64,000 nt of DNA from Calliphora vicina (Eukaryota; Arthropoda; Insecta; Diptera; Calliphoridae): NCBI RefSeq assembly GCF_958450345.1, contig NC_088780.1, forward strand, positions 98,406,226 to 98,470,225, in the 5' to 3' direction. A model generated the notes under the pieces. The model saw only the letters and a program-made list of their open reading frames with translations, was not told where the DNA came from and did not search any database. Of this stretch, positions 24,001 through 34,260 are shown one piece after another. The position numbers and the translations under genes were made by a program. The first letter of the stretch is position 1; every line of letters starts with the position of its first letter.

Positions 24001-24129
24001 AGATGGGTGACCTACGGTATTGTGAGTTATGGTTTCACCCAGTGTGGCATGGCCGGACATCCGGCTGTGTACACAAATGTGGCCGAATACATAGATTGGA
24101 TTCACACAGTGGTCGATAAAGTAACGTAA
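18035..24129 (+). CDS. Clip-domain trypsin-like serine protease 2 (complete; Ser7/easter group)
   Basis: Secreted zymogen of 443 residues built from exons 18035-18635, 23209-23305, 23418-23716 and 23795-24129, all in phase. Residues 1-22 form a signal peptide. A clip domain follows (Cys57, 68, 74, 99, 117, 118), then a basic linker (KKKKLKRR near 148-155), linker Cys171 and activation site Arg178/Ile179. The triad is His220, Asp286 and Ser389 (GDSGGP). Asp383 in the S1 pocket, with glycines at the 216 and 226 equivalents, predicts trypsin-like specificity. Clip-B proteases of this kind are activated by upstream proteases and cleave Spatzle or prophenoloxidase-type substrates; which applies here is unknown. 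The strongly conserved catalytic domain recalls Drosophila Ser7, from memory. Intron 1 is 4.6 kb and filled with Helitron and DD37E debris; the other introns are 112 and 78 bp. Confidence 0.93.
19429..19457. other. Perfect 12-bp stem hairpin
   Basis: TAATGATCATGC, loop CTCCA, then GCATGATCATTA: a perfect 12-bp stem inside intron 1 of protease 2, directly after a smaller hairpin ACATGCATTTTTTGCATGT. It may be the core of a decayed foldback element; no terminal structure was found. Confidence 0.4.
20180..21206 (-). mobile_element. Helitron with internal tandem repeats
   Basis: On the minus strand the element starts TCTATATATATAAAAGAG after an A (21206) and shares GTAACGTTACTGACTG, the CACAGCCCAAACG segment and a 3' segment (about 20183-20225) with the Helitron at 15529. 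The CTAG end has decayed. The middle holds about four diverged units of roughly 120 bp containing AAAAAGTACCATTCGAATA and TTTAATTTCATGTTTC, and the start has an expanded (GTCA)n tract at 21137-21181. It lies in intron 1 of protease 2. Confidence 0.65.
21371..22378 (+). pseudogene. Eroded DD37E Tc1/mariner transposase copy
   Basis: A decayed relative of the intact element at 61625-62922, in intron 1 of protease 2. The recognisable order is HTH region (KKLAKQLNVCRQT), the basic RKPGYGRRNGPHD segment, then YFWPD and NPPNC. An internal deletion removes the block with the first catalytic Asp. The codon for the catalytic Glu has become TAG (22080-22082), and several frameshifts are present. The right inverted repeat is mostly kept (TGTTAAGATTTTTCGATCTC ending before TA at 22379); the left is degenerate. 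It cannot encode a transposase. Confidence 0.8.
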
Positions 24130-24465
24130 ACATAACTATTGTAACTTTCTAAATAATATTCGAATTGTTAACTTATAAAATAGTGTTTATGTTTCAAACA
24201 TCATGCTTAAATTTTATATTAATTTAATTAGATTAATTATTAGCACTAACTTAGCTAAATTATTGTTATAAATATAATTAAGTAGCAGCTGTTTTTGTAT
24301 TTGCTTTTAATTGCAATTATTTGAAAAGCTTGTTTTTTGTTTTGTTTAATTGCTGATCATTTTGTTTAATTGAAATAATTTGATTAAAATGTTAGAATCT
24401 TGTCAGGATTAATTTAAAATCCACCCACCTTTATATTTGTAAATATTAGAGTTTAAAAATATGAA

Positions 24466-24471
24466 AATAAA
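24466..24471 (+). terminator. Poly(A) signal of clip protease 2
   Basis: AATAAA about 337 bases after the stop codon. Further AATAAA copies occur at 24562 and just after, so 3' end choice is uncertain. Confidence 0.4.
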
Positions 24472-24712
24472 TATAATTTTGTATGTATGTAGATATTTTT
24501 ATTGATATTATATTCAATTATAGAATAATATTATAAGTTGTAGTATTAATGGAATGTTAAGAATAAATAAAATGTGATAAAAGTAAATAAAATATGGTAC
24601 GAGTCTCAATTAATTTCATTGACACAGTTGAAAATAACCCGATGACGTATGCAAATAAATATTGAAGTTTTGCGATAATACTTTTTGTAATAAAGTTGTA
24701 TTAGGTTAGCAC

Positions 24713-25070
24713 AACGGTTCTCAGCCCTCAAGGGATCCGTATAAGCAATATTCTAATTTATTTTCTTATTGCTCAACTTTTAGTTTTAGTAGCTTATTCT
24801 TATTGTACTTTACCAATACCTTTAATTATGTCTATCGATGAAATAACAGATACATATATTCCAAAAAAGAAATAATTGAAATAAAATATAACTCGTGTGC
24901 CGAATTTGATTTTGAATAAGTTGAAATCGAAAACTATTGCAAAGTTTTCCCAGATGCTCTTGTTAACTACATTGGACAGTGCATTTTTGGAACAGAATAG
25001 CAACTTTATAATTTTGAAAGTACATATTGAGTAGATCATTTTTGTAGAATAAACTTATAGTCCACCTGGT
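24713..25070. mobile_element. hAT-like remnant related to 5538-6195
   Basis: AACGGTTCTCAGCCCTCAAG followed by GGATCCGTATAAGC parallels the left end of the element at 5538 (GGGGGTTCGCGGCCCTC then GGTCCGTATAAAC). Interior text such as GAAATCGAAAACT also matches. The right end is not identifiable. Confidence 0.45.
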
Positions 25071-25169
25071 CTGAATTTTTTTTACAGTGCACGGTGGTCA
25101 ATTCCGGCCAAAAATCCATAATTTGGTATTTGTATTAAAAATAGCATAACCAACCGATCGATAAATATT

Positions 25170-26370
25170 TCGATGTTCAAGTACATGGTTTGGTCAAAAA
25201 AGCATGGACGTTCTAAAAGTATCAAAAAATTGCATTAAGCGGCTGAAATTTATTCCAAAAATAAAGAATAAAATATGTGATCGAAAAAAAATCGGTCATT
25301 CAAATTTCGGATTACATACATATACACGGTTTGTCCAAACACTCATGGATGTTTTAAAAGTATCGAAAAAATTAGGTTATTCATGTAAATGCCTGAAATT
25401 TAGTCCAAAAATGAAGAATAGCATAAGTGATTGAAAACAAGTAAGAGTGCTATATTCGGCTGTGCCGAATCTTATATACCATTCACCAAATTATACTTCA
25501 AAATTTATAATATTTTTGGGTAAAAAAAATTAAATTTTTTTTCCAGTTGTTTTTTTTTAAATTTTCGATTGTTTTTTTAAATTTAATTTTTTTTTTTAAA
25601 TTTTAAAATTTTTTTTTTTTTTAAATTTTAAAAAAATTTTTTTTTTGAAAAAAAAAAATTCGGGTTAAAATTTTTTTCCCGATTTTGACCCATTGTAGGT
25701 CCAACTTACTATGGTCTTATATACGTCGTTGCAAATGTCTGAAATATCTATCATTAGATATCCATATTGTCTATATTAATGTCTTAGTAATCCAGATATA
25801 GGTAAAAAATAGGTCAAAAATCGAGGTTGTCTTGGTTTTTTCCTCATATCTCAGCCATTTGTGCACCGATTTTGCTGATTTTAAATAGCAAAATTCTCGA
25901 AAGCATGTCTGACAGAATTATTGAAGATTTGGATCCCGAAGATATCTGAGGTCTTCAGAAAACTGATTTCAACAGACGGACAGACAGACAGACGGACATG
26001 GCTTAATCGACTCCGCTATCTATAAGGATCCAGAATATATATACTTTATAGGGACGGAAATGAAAAATGTAGAAATTACAAACGGAATGACAAACTTATA
26101 TATACCCTTCTCACGAAGGTGAAGGGTATAACAATGGTCGTACAAATTTCGGAATACATATACAGGGTTTGGCCAAACAAACGTGGACGTTTTGAAATGA
26201 TCGAAAAAGTTAGCTTATTCATGTAAAATTTTAAATTTGGGGTACATTTAAAAAAAACACACTTGATCCATCCCAAAAAATATTATAAATTGCATATAGG
26301 AGTTGGACAAATAAACATTGACGTTATAAAAGTATCGATTAGGTTTATAATTAAAAATAACATAAATAAA
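25170..26370 (+). repeat. Four-unit tandem repeat split by a DINE-1 insertion
   Basis: Units of about 130-145 bp share TGGTTTGGTC-AAA-CATGGACGTT and AAAAGTATCGA cores. They start near 25185, 25326, 26165 and 26297, and the 25438-26130 DINE-1 separates the second and third. The array is inside the composite element 25085-26878. Confidence 0.55.
25438..26130 (-). mobile_element. DINE-1-like element, ATTCGGCTGTGCCGAAT subfamily
   Basis: On the minus strand: TATACCCTTCACCTTCGTGA foldback start, AATTTCTACATTTTTCATTT, CGACCCTATAAAGTATATAT, TGGATCCTTATAG, GTCGATTAAGCCATGTCCGT with GTCTGTC repeats, a long T/A-rich tract, then the hairpin ATTCGGC-ACA-GCCGAAT and CTTACTTG. The order and several phrases match the Drosophila INE-1/DINE-1 consensus as I know it. 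Non-coding, inserted in an A-run. Confidence 0.8.
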
Positions 26371-26878
26371 TTGCAGCTGAAATCTATAGTACTTGCTCTT
26401 GATACTTTACAGTATTAGATGTAATTTACACTTAACCTCTAATAGCCCCTTTTAATTTGTTCTGGCCTTTCAAACTTTTTTTTAATTTAGTTTCTATAGA
26501 TTTTAAACTAGTTCAAAATCATTTCACTTTTATATAAAAATAACATGCAAAAACTCCTTAATAACTACGTAGAATGGTTAACTGCTAACTGTTTTATAAA
26601 AACATGTGCTTATTTGCAAAAAAAAAACTTTAAAGAAAAAAGCACAGGCTACTTCAATTCAAAAGTAAAAAAATCACATTTTTCTAATATTAAAATGACA
26701 AGAAAAAACCTTTGACTTTACAGCTCTATAAATAACCATATAGTTACTTTATAGCCAAAATAATTATGATACTGTATATTCTGAAGTGTTAAGAAAAATT
26801 TACCATCAAAATTTTATAAAAATTAAAAAAACCAAAAAAAAAAAAACATTTTTGGCCTAAATTTACCACCGTGCAGTG

Positions 26879-27622
26879 GGTCAAAGTTTTAATTTTTTGG
26901 TCGAAGGTTGCATTATACTGAATGAAAAATATTTTGCAAGTAAATGTCTGAGAGAATTCTTGTTGTAAGAGTTTATTGTGGATTTTTATGGTGATAATAT
27001 TTGTGGAAGATCTTAACCCTCTAGCTCCTATCAATCAAGGAGTCGTGTAATTTTGCAAAATTAAGCGTAAAGAGCATTATTAACAACATTGGTATCGTTG
27101 GTGAACCAGACAGAAATCTTCCGGCAAAAATTTTCGTGGAATATTTTAATCCCTAAGTGTCCTTTTTGAAAGGACTTTTTTGATTGCCTATGGAATTTTT
27201 CAAAGATAAAATTTTATTTGATTTTGAAAATTGAATTAAGAATTAATTTTTTCTTACCAACACATAGTGCATCAATGTAGTTTACTTTATTTGGACGTAA
27301 GTATGTATGTATTAATTCTCCTCTCAAGCATTTTATTCATGTTGATTTATATTTTGACTGATAGTTTTAACTTCACACCACCTTGCATCTTCTAATACAA
27401 AGAACTAATTCTGTTTTTTCTGAATTAAATCCCAGTCCTTTACTTTTGATTCGTAAGTCAGGATTTTTAGAAGTATTCTTGGCTTTAAACTTCTTTAAAA
27501 TATGGTCTATACAGGTCAGCTTAAAGTTCTTTCGTGAATTATACTAAGCGACAAATGGTCAGTGATCGCCGAAGGTTCTGATCACCGGGAAAATTTACAT
27601 CGGTCAATAAAAAGTTATTAGT
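26879..27622. other. Gene-free AT-rich stretch
   Basis: No gene, RNA or well-bounded element seen. TTAACCCTCTAGCTCC near 27013 resembles a piggyBac-type left end, but no matching right end was found. Confidence 0.35.
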
Positions 27623-28651
27623 TCCGGTATTCAATTAATCGGGTTTCTGGTTTAATCGGTTAATCGAGCAAATAATTAATCGGGGTTTAGTTTTAATTAA
27701 AATTTTAAATTATTCGATTAACCGAATAATTCCTATTTAAATGTTAAACTGAAAATAAAACCACGAATTTTTTGTACTTATTTAAGTACTTTAATTGAGG
27801 AGCCGCAGAACAAAAGGTATTTTTTCGCATCTTTTCAAAATTTTTTTTTTTTAGTATTTTCATAATATTTGGGTTGAAGTCTTCTAGAAACAATCAAGTC
27901 AGCAAATTTTTTTTTAATTTTCTTACTAAGTAAATGGGTTCTAACAAAATCTGTACTTAACAAAACGTACAACACTTGTATAAAACGAAAAAAAAATATT
28001 TAATTTCAATGTGTAATTTGTTTATATATTAGATCAGGATTAAAAACATTCATTTAAAATATTATCGTTAAAAAACGCATAAAAAACTTATTTTTTAATT
28101 TAGTTTTTAACAAAAGGTTCTTTTTCCGATATTAAAATGGTTTTATATCAAACATCCTTAACATTTAATGTGGCGACTTATCGCAGTTAGATGTATCTAT
28201 TGATAAGTAAGAAACTTGTTACCATGTCCAGGTTCATGCAGTTTTTTAAGGGGGCGAAATAAAAAAAACTCATTTTCCCAAAAATTTGAAATGTGCGAAA
28301 AAGTACCTTTTGTTCTGCGGCTCCTCAATTATAAAAAGAACAAAAACATAAACAAAACACAGAACATAACAATTCAACCAAAAAATAAATTCTTTTCTTT
28401 AGTTGTAATTAAATTTGACTTGGAAAAAACTCTCTCGCTGGAGAAATCGAAAGTAAAGCATGATAAATAATATCCAATATCTCAGATATTTTTTTAGTGC
28501 AAAAAAAAAGAAATTTCGGTTAATCGGTTAATCGACACAAATTAATCGGTTTATTTGTTATTTGAAAATCGTTAATTTTGAATTATTCGAACAGTTAACC
28601 GACCAAAATTAATCGGTTAACCGATTAACGTTTAATCGATTGAATACCCTA
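27623..28651. mobile_element. hAT-like AATCGGTTAATCG foldback, degraded
   Basis: The ends carry GGTATTCAATTAATCGG at the left and CGATTGAATACCCTA at the right, with many ATTAATCGG/CCGATTAA units. It is the same family as 59140-59876, which has a perfect 8-bp duplication. Here the target duplication is not visible and a second element is nested at 27797-28326. Confidence 0.55.
27797..28326. mobile_element. Nested MITE with GAGGAGCCGCAG ends
   Basis: GAGGAGCCGCAGAACAAAAG at the left is exactly complementary to the right end ending GCGGCTCCTC. AATT flanks both sides, a possible 4-bp target duplication. 530 bp, no ORF, inserted into the 27623-28651 element. Confidence 0.65.
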
Positions 28652-28844
28652 CTACATAGTCTATAAAGAATATTGGGATTTTTGGTTTTCATTGAGTGGG
28701 ACCCTTGAAAATCAGTTTTTCATAATTTTTTTAGTAAGTTATCTAAAAAAACTTAATTAAAATCAACTTATTTAAGCCCAGACAAAAAATATAGTTGTAC
28801 ATGTTTAACATAACAATTTAAAAATTTTTACAAGTTTTTTTTTC

Positions 28845-29216
28845 TTGTTTTACAAAATATTTATTTTGATATATGTATATCCCACTCGCATCACACTAAG
28901 CACAAAAAACCTCTTAAAGCATGGACCCAAGCTTTCTTTTGAGCAAAACAAAAAATTTTATGTTTTGAGTTATAAAACATTTATTTTGATAGATATCCAA
29001 CTTGCATCCCACTTAGCGACCAAATAGGTCTTCAAGGCAAATATCTAAGCTTTCTTTAAAAAAAACGTGTATTTTGAAGTCTCTTAGTGGCAGCTAGATT
29101 TCGATTTTAGACCCATAGTTTCTTGAGGAAATTTTCTTCAATTTTTCGTAGATTACGTTTTTGCTATACGCCTGTAGACAAATAAAATTGACCCACCCTA
29201 ATGTACATAATTATGA
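28845..29216. repeat. Dispersed repeat, ends CACCCTAATGTACATA
   Basis: Two internal half-repeats share CATTTATTTTGATA and CACTTAGCGACC-type phrases. The 3' part (ATTTTAGACCCATAGTTTCT to CACCCTAATGTACATA) matches 44326-44449, and the 5' part matches 63180-63290. It is a family with at least three partial copies in this window. Class unknown. Confidence 0.5.
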
Positions 29217-30048
29217 TGTTACCAAAGGACTAATTTTAGTACCTATAGTTAGAGCTGATTTCTAGTTAACATTTTATCGTTGATTGAATTTATTGTTATT
29301 ATAAATGAATCAAAAATCTTTTTTTAGTTATTACATTCATTTTGTTATTTATATCATAGAAATCTATAAAATCACACCATTTTAATCACTAATTTATAGG
29401 TATACTTTTTTAAATGAATAGAGAACCCACACATTTGGTTCATAGACCCCATTAAAAGACTGATCTAGTCATCTGTGTGTGTGTCTTCTTCAAATCTTTG
29501 CCATTTATGGAATTTTTTTGTTCAAATAATTTTCTTAAAACACCAACTGAAAAGACTACAAACATGAGAAGAAGATTTATGTACAAACTTATGAATTCAT
29601 ATTTGGGTCAAGGTTAAACCAAAGCAAACAAAGCCAAACTAATAAAACGATAGATGGAGAGGAATGAAAGATGATAATTAAAAACACAAAAAACTGCTTC
29701 TCATAATCAATATTTGAACATGATACAAAAGTAAACAATAATGTGGTTTTTCTCTCTTTCAAGCCATCTCAAAACTACTAATCAGCATTGCTGATAATCG
29801 ATGTTAATGATGATGATCGATCGATCGAATGGCGCCATTGGGTCTTGATGACGATCAAGTTTGTGGAGACGCATACAAATGATGACGCTCTACAATCATA
29901 ATCAAAAAAAAATACGGGATTGAAGTTCACAACACTTAATAAATAATAATTAAATTTAATATTAAATGTTTTATTGATGATCACATAAATTATGTTTGTT
30001 TATGTTTTGTTTTTTTTCATACAATTTATTATTTGGGCTTGACGTTTA

Positions 30049-30066
30049 TTGACAAGCGCTTGTCAA
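30049..30066. promoter_or_regulatory. 18-bp perfect palindrome
   Basis: TTGACAAGCGCTTGTCAA, a perfect 9+9 inverted repeat in unique intergenic DNA, with additional TTGAC/GTCAA half sites at 30039 and 30080-30084. It could bind a dimeric factor. No gene can be tied to it. Confidence 0.25.
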
Positions 30067-31261
30067 GACAAATTATAAGTCAAGTTCAAAATTAATTTGA
30101 CACTTTCACTTTTGTTGGTGTATTTCTGTTTTGGTCAATTACTCGACTTGGCTGTTTTGTTGTTGCAGTTGTCGTTGTCATTGTTTTGAATTAATCGTTT
30201 ATACTTAAAAATTGGCCAATACTTTGTCTTTGTCTGGACATCAACATCAGTTTTCAATGGCTGCCCCAAGTCGAGTTTTTTTATTTATTAATTTTTTTTT
30301 TGTTGATTGAGTTCAATTGAAATCATTTAAATTTCCCACACGTTCTTTTTTTTTTTTGATCACTTACGACGATTTACATAAAATCACATGGATCGTCGTT
30401 GTATGTTTGTATCGGAGCTGTTACTATTTTTAGCAATTGGTCAATGAGCAACTGATATGAGCTACTCACTCGTACATTTAATGTCCATCCGTGCAGTTAA
30501 CTATGAACGTGGTATAATTGACAAGTCATATAGGTAGAATGAGAAATGTTAAAAATTGCCAAAATAAAAATTGGTCTTTTCCCAATATTGCGTTGCGATA
30601 AATAATAGATTTTCTTAAACTCAATCAGTGTTTTATAAGTTAGAATTTTAATAAATAAGTAATATCAAAGGCATTAACCATTTAGTATTTTAAATAACTT
30701 CTCAATGCAGCCACGTTAGTTTTATGAAAACTACATACATTTATTCATAGTTTTTTTTTAGTTTTGTAGGTTGTTTTTGTTTTTTTATAGCGAGTAGGAT
30801 TGCATCACATCATCATTTATTTCCATGTTTATTTTATTTTATATTTTATTTCTTTATCGATTTGTATCGTATTATGCAGTTTTGTATTTTTTTATACATA
30901 ATATTTATTTACCACGGCAATTAACTGCCTGCGCTTCCCAAATGGCTTATAGTGGTTTCCAACCGCTACGCTTTGGCCAGACTGCCGGACAAACAGACTC
31001 ATTCATTCATAGTTTCTTGTTTGTAAATTTTGTTTGTGTGATTGCGAATTTTTCGGTGAAAGCAAAATATAACAATCAATGACGTGTTTTTTTGGTTTAT
31101 AACTCAGCTGATCGAGTTATTTGCACAGAGAATCATTGTACTGCTGGTAAAAAATAAATGCTAACGAATTCCTATAACAATATAATTTACCGGCCACACC
31201 AAATTTAACGCAGTATTATTTATCTGATTTATTCTATCTATAAAAGAATAGATTTGATACA

Positions 31262-31650
31262 CCATGGCTACCTAAGTACAAAAATTGTAAATTTTTTCAA
31301 TTCTATGGATAGATATTTTTTAAAAAAATTATAAATTTTGTTACATGTTTCTCCACATAATTAATGATAACTTAAAAAGAGTTAGTCCGCAATTATTAGA
31401 ATATACTTAGACAATTTTAAATTTAGATAACCTTTAATCGCTTATATATTGCGTTTTAGTCAGCTCAGTAGTTTCGGAGTTTTTTTTTAACAAATTTAAG
31501 AAAAAAATATTTTTTTTTACATACAAAATAGCAAAGCTTTTTGTTTTAAAAAATCATGAAAAATCGAAAACGGCATAAATTGTTCAGATTTATTACTTTA
31601 TCGCAAAGCCACATGTAAAAGGAAGAAAATGAGATATTGATCACAAAAAT
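31262..31650 (+). repeat. Dispersed repeat shared with 43544-44250
   Basis: TTCTATGGATAGAT, TGTTTCTCCACATAAT, GAAAAATCGAAAACGGCA and TCGCAAAGCCACATGTAAAA occur in the same order here and at 43544-44250. No terminal repeats identified. It stops at 31650 where the LINE fragment begins, so one may have inserted into the other. Confidence 0.5.
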
Positions 31651-32500
31651 CTAGGGCTGATATTATGGTTGCAGATTTCACATTGTTGAAAGCTCCTTCT
31701 ATGTCCAGAAAGGCCACAAGTGTGTAATTTCGGAATTCGATGGATCTTTCGATATACCCTACTAGTGAGTGAAGTGCTGTCTCAACTGATTTTCCCTTTG
31801 TGTTGGCATAATGAGAGGTAGACATTCAGATGTGAGTATCGATAATTCTTTCCAGGGTCTTAAGCAAGAAGGATAATAGACTTATCGGCCTGAAGTCCTT
31901 TGCCTTGGTATGTGAAGCCTTCCCACCTTTCGGGCTGAAAGTCACGTTGCATTCGGTCCAACGGGTATGTAGGACCATGAGAGACAGGCTTAAAATATTG
32001 TAATCAGCCATGGTGTAACTAATTCTGCATTGTTTTGCAGATCAGCCGGTATGATACCATCAGGAGCTCCGAATAGCCCATAGTACCTTGTCCGCGTTGA
32101 TCTCAATTGAGGGTGAGATTCTATAATGCGGTTGGGATTCAAATGCCGTATCAGCTGGCATGCTTCCCGGAAAGTGAGTGTCCATGAGTACTTCAAGTGT
32201 TTCATGTCCACTGGTGGTCCAACTACCGTCCTGTTTTTGGATGTAGCCCTGAACGGTTGGTGTTTTAGACAGAATCTTGCGCAAACGACTAGTCTCAGAG
32301 GTGCTTTCGACGCCGCTGCAAAACTCCCTCCATGTCCTCCGTTTTGCATTTCTGACCAGGTTTTTAAATTTATTCAATGATGACTTGTAGGAAAACACCT
32401 TAGCGTGGGTTATAGGTCTTGCTGAGTACAAATTGTCAGAAACACCCTCAAATTCAGAAGTTATTCTAAAAAAACCGTTTTCAGTGATTTTCATCAACTT
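31651..32500 (-). pseudogene. Truncated jockey/LOA-type LINE reverse transcriptase
   Basis: Minus-strand reading in three frames gives a pre-RT segment (KRRTWREFCSGVES, then LRKILSKTPTVQGYI), then GPDGIIPADLQN, FSPKGGKASHTKAKDFRPIS, LLKTLERIID, and finally YTKGKSVETALHSLVGYIE with VAFLDIEGAFNNV. These are reverse transcriptase motifs of non-LTR retrotransposons, closest in my judgement to the jockey/LOA group. Frameshifts occur near 32060 and 31830, and the FADD catalytic block is missing, so it is dead. The sequence at 32435-32510 recurs, split, at 60040-60965. Confidence 0.85.
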
Positions 32501-33666
32501 ATCGGCCTGTACTCAGTCAGTTTTTGTCCGAATTTACAGAAAACTGATGACGCTTTAAAATGAAGTGCATTTTCTTATAAATTGTATATAAATAAATTTC
32601 CTAACGCTAATGGGGCCAGTGCGTAGCCCCTCAAAGTAGGTCATCTCGGGTCTAAGTTTTTTTAAAAATGAGCTGAAATTTAAAATAAAAATAGTTTTCT
32701 GTATTATTTAGTTGAAGATATATTTCGGTCTTTTTATATTTTTTTTAGATATCGCGGGCCTCGAATTCGAATTTTAAAATATCACCTATATTGGCCATAA
32801 AATTCTCAATTAAATAAAATAAACTTGCTAACTTGTCCCTATAAAAAGTTACACACATCCAAAGTTAAAATATGTAAAAAGGGCAGTATTATTTACGTTT
32901 TTTTTCCAAAAAAGATCATATATTTTTTCTTTTGTTGAAAAAAAATTTCTTCTTCTACAATTTTTATATGGTCCGGAAGAGAACTTAATGCAAAATCGAA
33001 TAAAGTAAAATATGGCTAACTTAACCGGACATAACACCCCCAGACCTATCCAAACTTGGCTAAATTAAAAAAAAAAATGGTTTAAGTAAAAAATTTAAAA
33101 AAAAATCCTCAAAATAACTCCATGTTTGTATAACCCTATATGTTTCTTAAATACTTACAAAGTTTTTTTACTATCACATGGTAAATAACGTCACAGTAGA
33201 AACCTTTCTAAAAAAAAGTAAGTTTTTGGAATACATTTTCCCCATTTTAGAAATTTCGGTATTTGAAAATAAAAAAAATTTCAAAAATTAAAATGGACAT
33301 TTGAGTCAATATTAGTTAAACATTTTGTTATGATGTCTTTACCCGTTAAAATTTTACATTAATTCAAATTTTATATTTTTCTTCCTGGAAAATCACCATA
33401 ATATAATTTATTTAGTTTTTAGTCCAAAAAATTTATAAAATTATTTAATTTAAAATATCAAACTTTAAGTCCTAAGATTTTCACTAATATCAAATATTTA
33501 TTTATATAAGAAGAACTTATTTTCTCCTAAAAAGTTCCACAAACATTGCCCCCTTTGAATTTTTTTTATGTTTTTTCATATACTATCATACTAAAATAAC
33601 TCGAAATTTTTAAGTGTGTTTCAAAATCTTTGAAAACGGTTTTTGTATGTCCTCACCTAGGCCTAC
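32501..33666. other. Gene-free AT-rich stretch
   Basis: Non-coding AT-rich sequence with poly-T/A tracts. No supported feature. Confidence 0.35.
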
Positions 33667-34245
33667 ACCCCCCGGGACGGTATATCCCGGGAATTCCGCC
33701 AAATTTTCAATGCCGAAATCCCGGGAGATTGTGCGAGAAATCCCGGGAATAATTTTTCTTAGTTTTATGTGAAGAGTAAAACTAACATTCTGGGAATAAA
33801 ACCATTTTCCGTGGAATAGAGTTTTTGTTTAATATTATTGGGTTTTCTTCAAGATTTAATTAACATCTTAACATGTTAATTTAGTAAGCAAAAGACTGCC
33901 AATTCAAAATTTAAAAAAAATAAAATATTTATTTTTCCGAATTAACAGAATTAATAACGAAGGTAGAACACAATCTAAAGGAAATTGAAGCCATTCCGAT
34001 ACAAATGACAAATGGAGACAGGATTGTATATCACCAAAATTAGAAATCGAGTCAGTTTATCTCTTTATATTAAATTTGTATTGGATTTTTTTATTTTTAT
34101 CCAATTACATTTTAAAACCAACGAAGTCTACGATCTTAAAATTAAATAATTTGTTCTAGGCGGGAATTTCCGGGATCCGGGAAATTTCAGAAGTAATCCC
34201 AATTTCCCAGGAAATGAAAAAGTACGGGAAAAGAAAAACTGTAAT
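33667..34245. repeat. CCCGGGA-rich foldback repeat
   Basis: Left part has CCCGGGACGGTATATCCCGGG and several ATCCCGGGA units; right part has GGCGGGAATTTCCGGGATCC and TTTCCCAGG. The halves are roughly inverted. It resembles non-autonomous hAT-type elements rich in TCCCGGGA, but no target duplication is clear. A diverged TGGGATTTTT/GCGGGATTCC stretch occurs also at 1905-1965. Confidence 0.35.
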
Positions 34246-34260
34246 CGTCTAGATAAAAAA

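Larger units (their letters stand above)
25085..26878. mobile_element. Composite element with 31-bp inverted ends
   Basis: CAGTGCACGGTGGTCAATTC at the left and the complement CACTGCACGGTGGTAAATTT at the right, both continuing GGCCAAAAAT after two variable bases, enclose a tandem repeat and a nested DINE-1. No target duplication or transposase is visible, so the class is unassigned. Confidence 0.5.
28652..31260. other. Mostly unique intergenic DNA
   Basis: Apart from a repeat at 28845-29216, this stretch looks single-copy within the window and less repeat-like. It has GATCGATCGATCG at 29815-29827, an 18-bp palindrome at 30049-30066 and GTTGTCGTTG-type runs near 30170. No exon with splice context was found. 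It could hold regulatory DNA of a gene outside the window. Confidence 0.35.

Noticed and set aside
27013..27060. Left end of a third TTAA piggyBac-like MITE (TTAACCCTCTAGCTCC)
   Set aside because: No inverted partner ending in TTAA was found within 1 kb.
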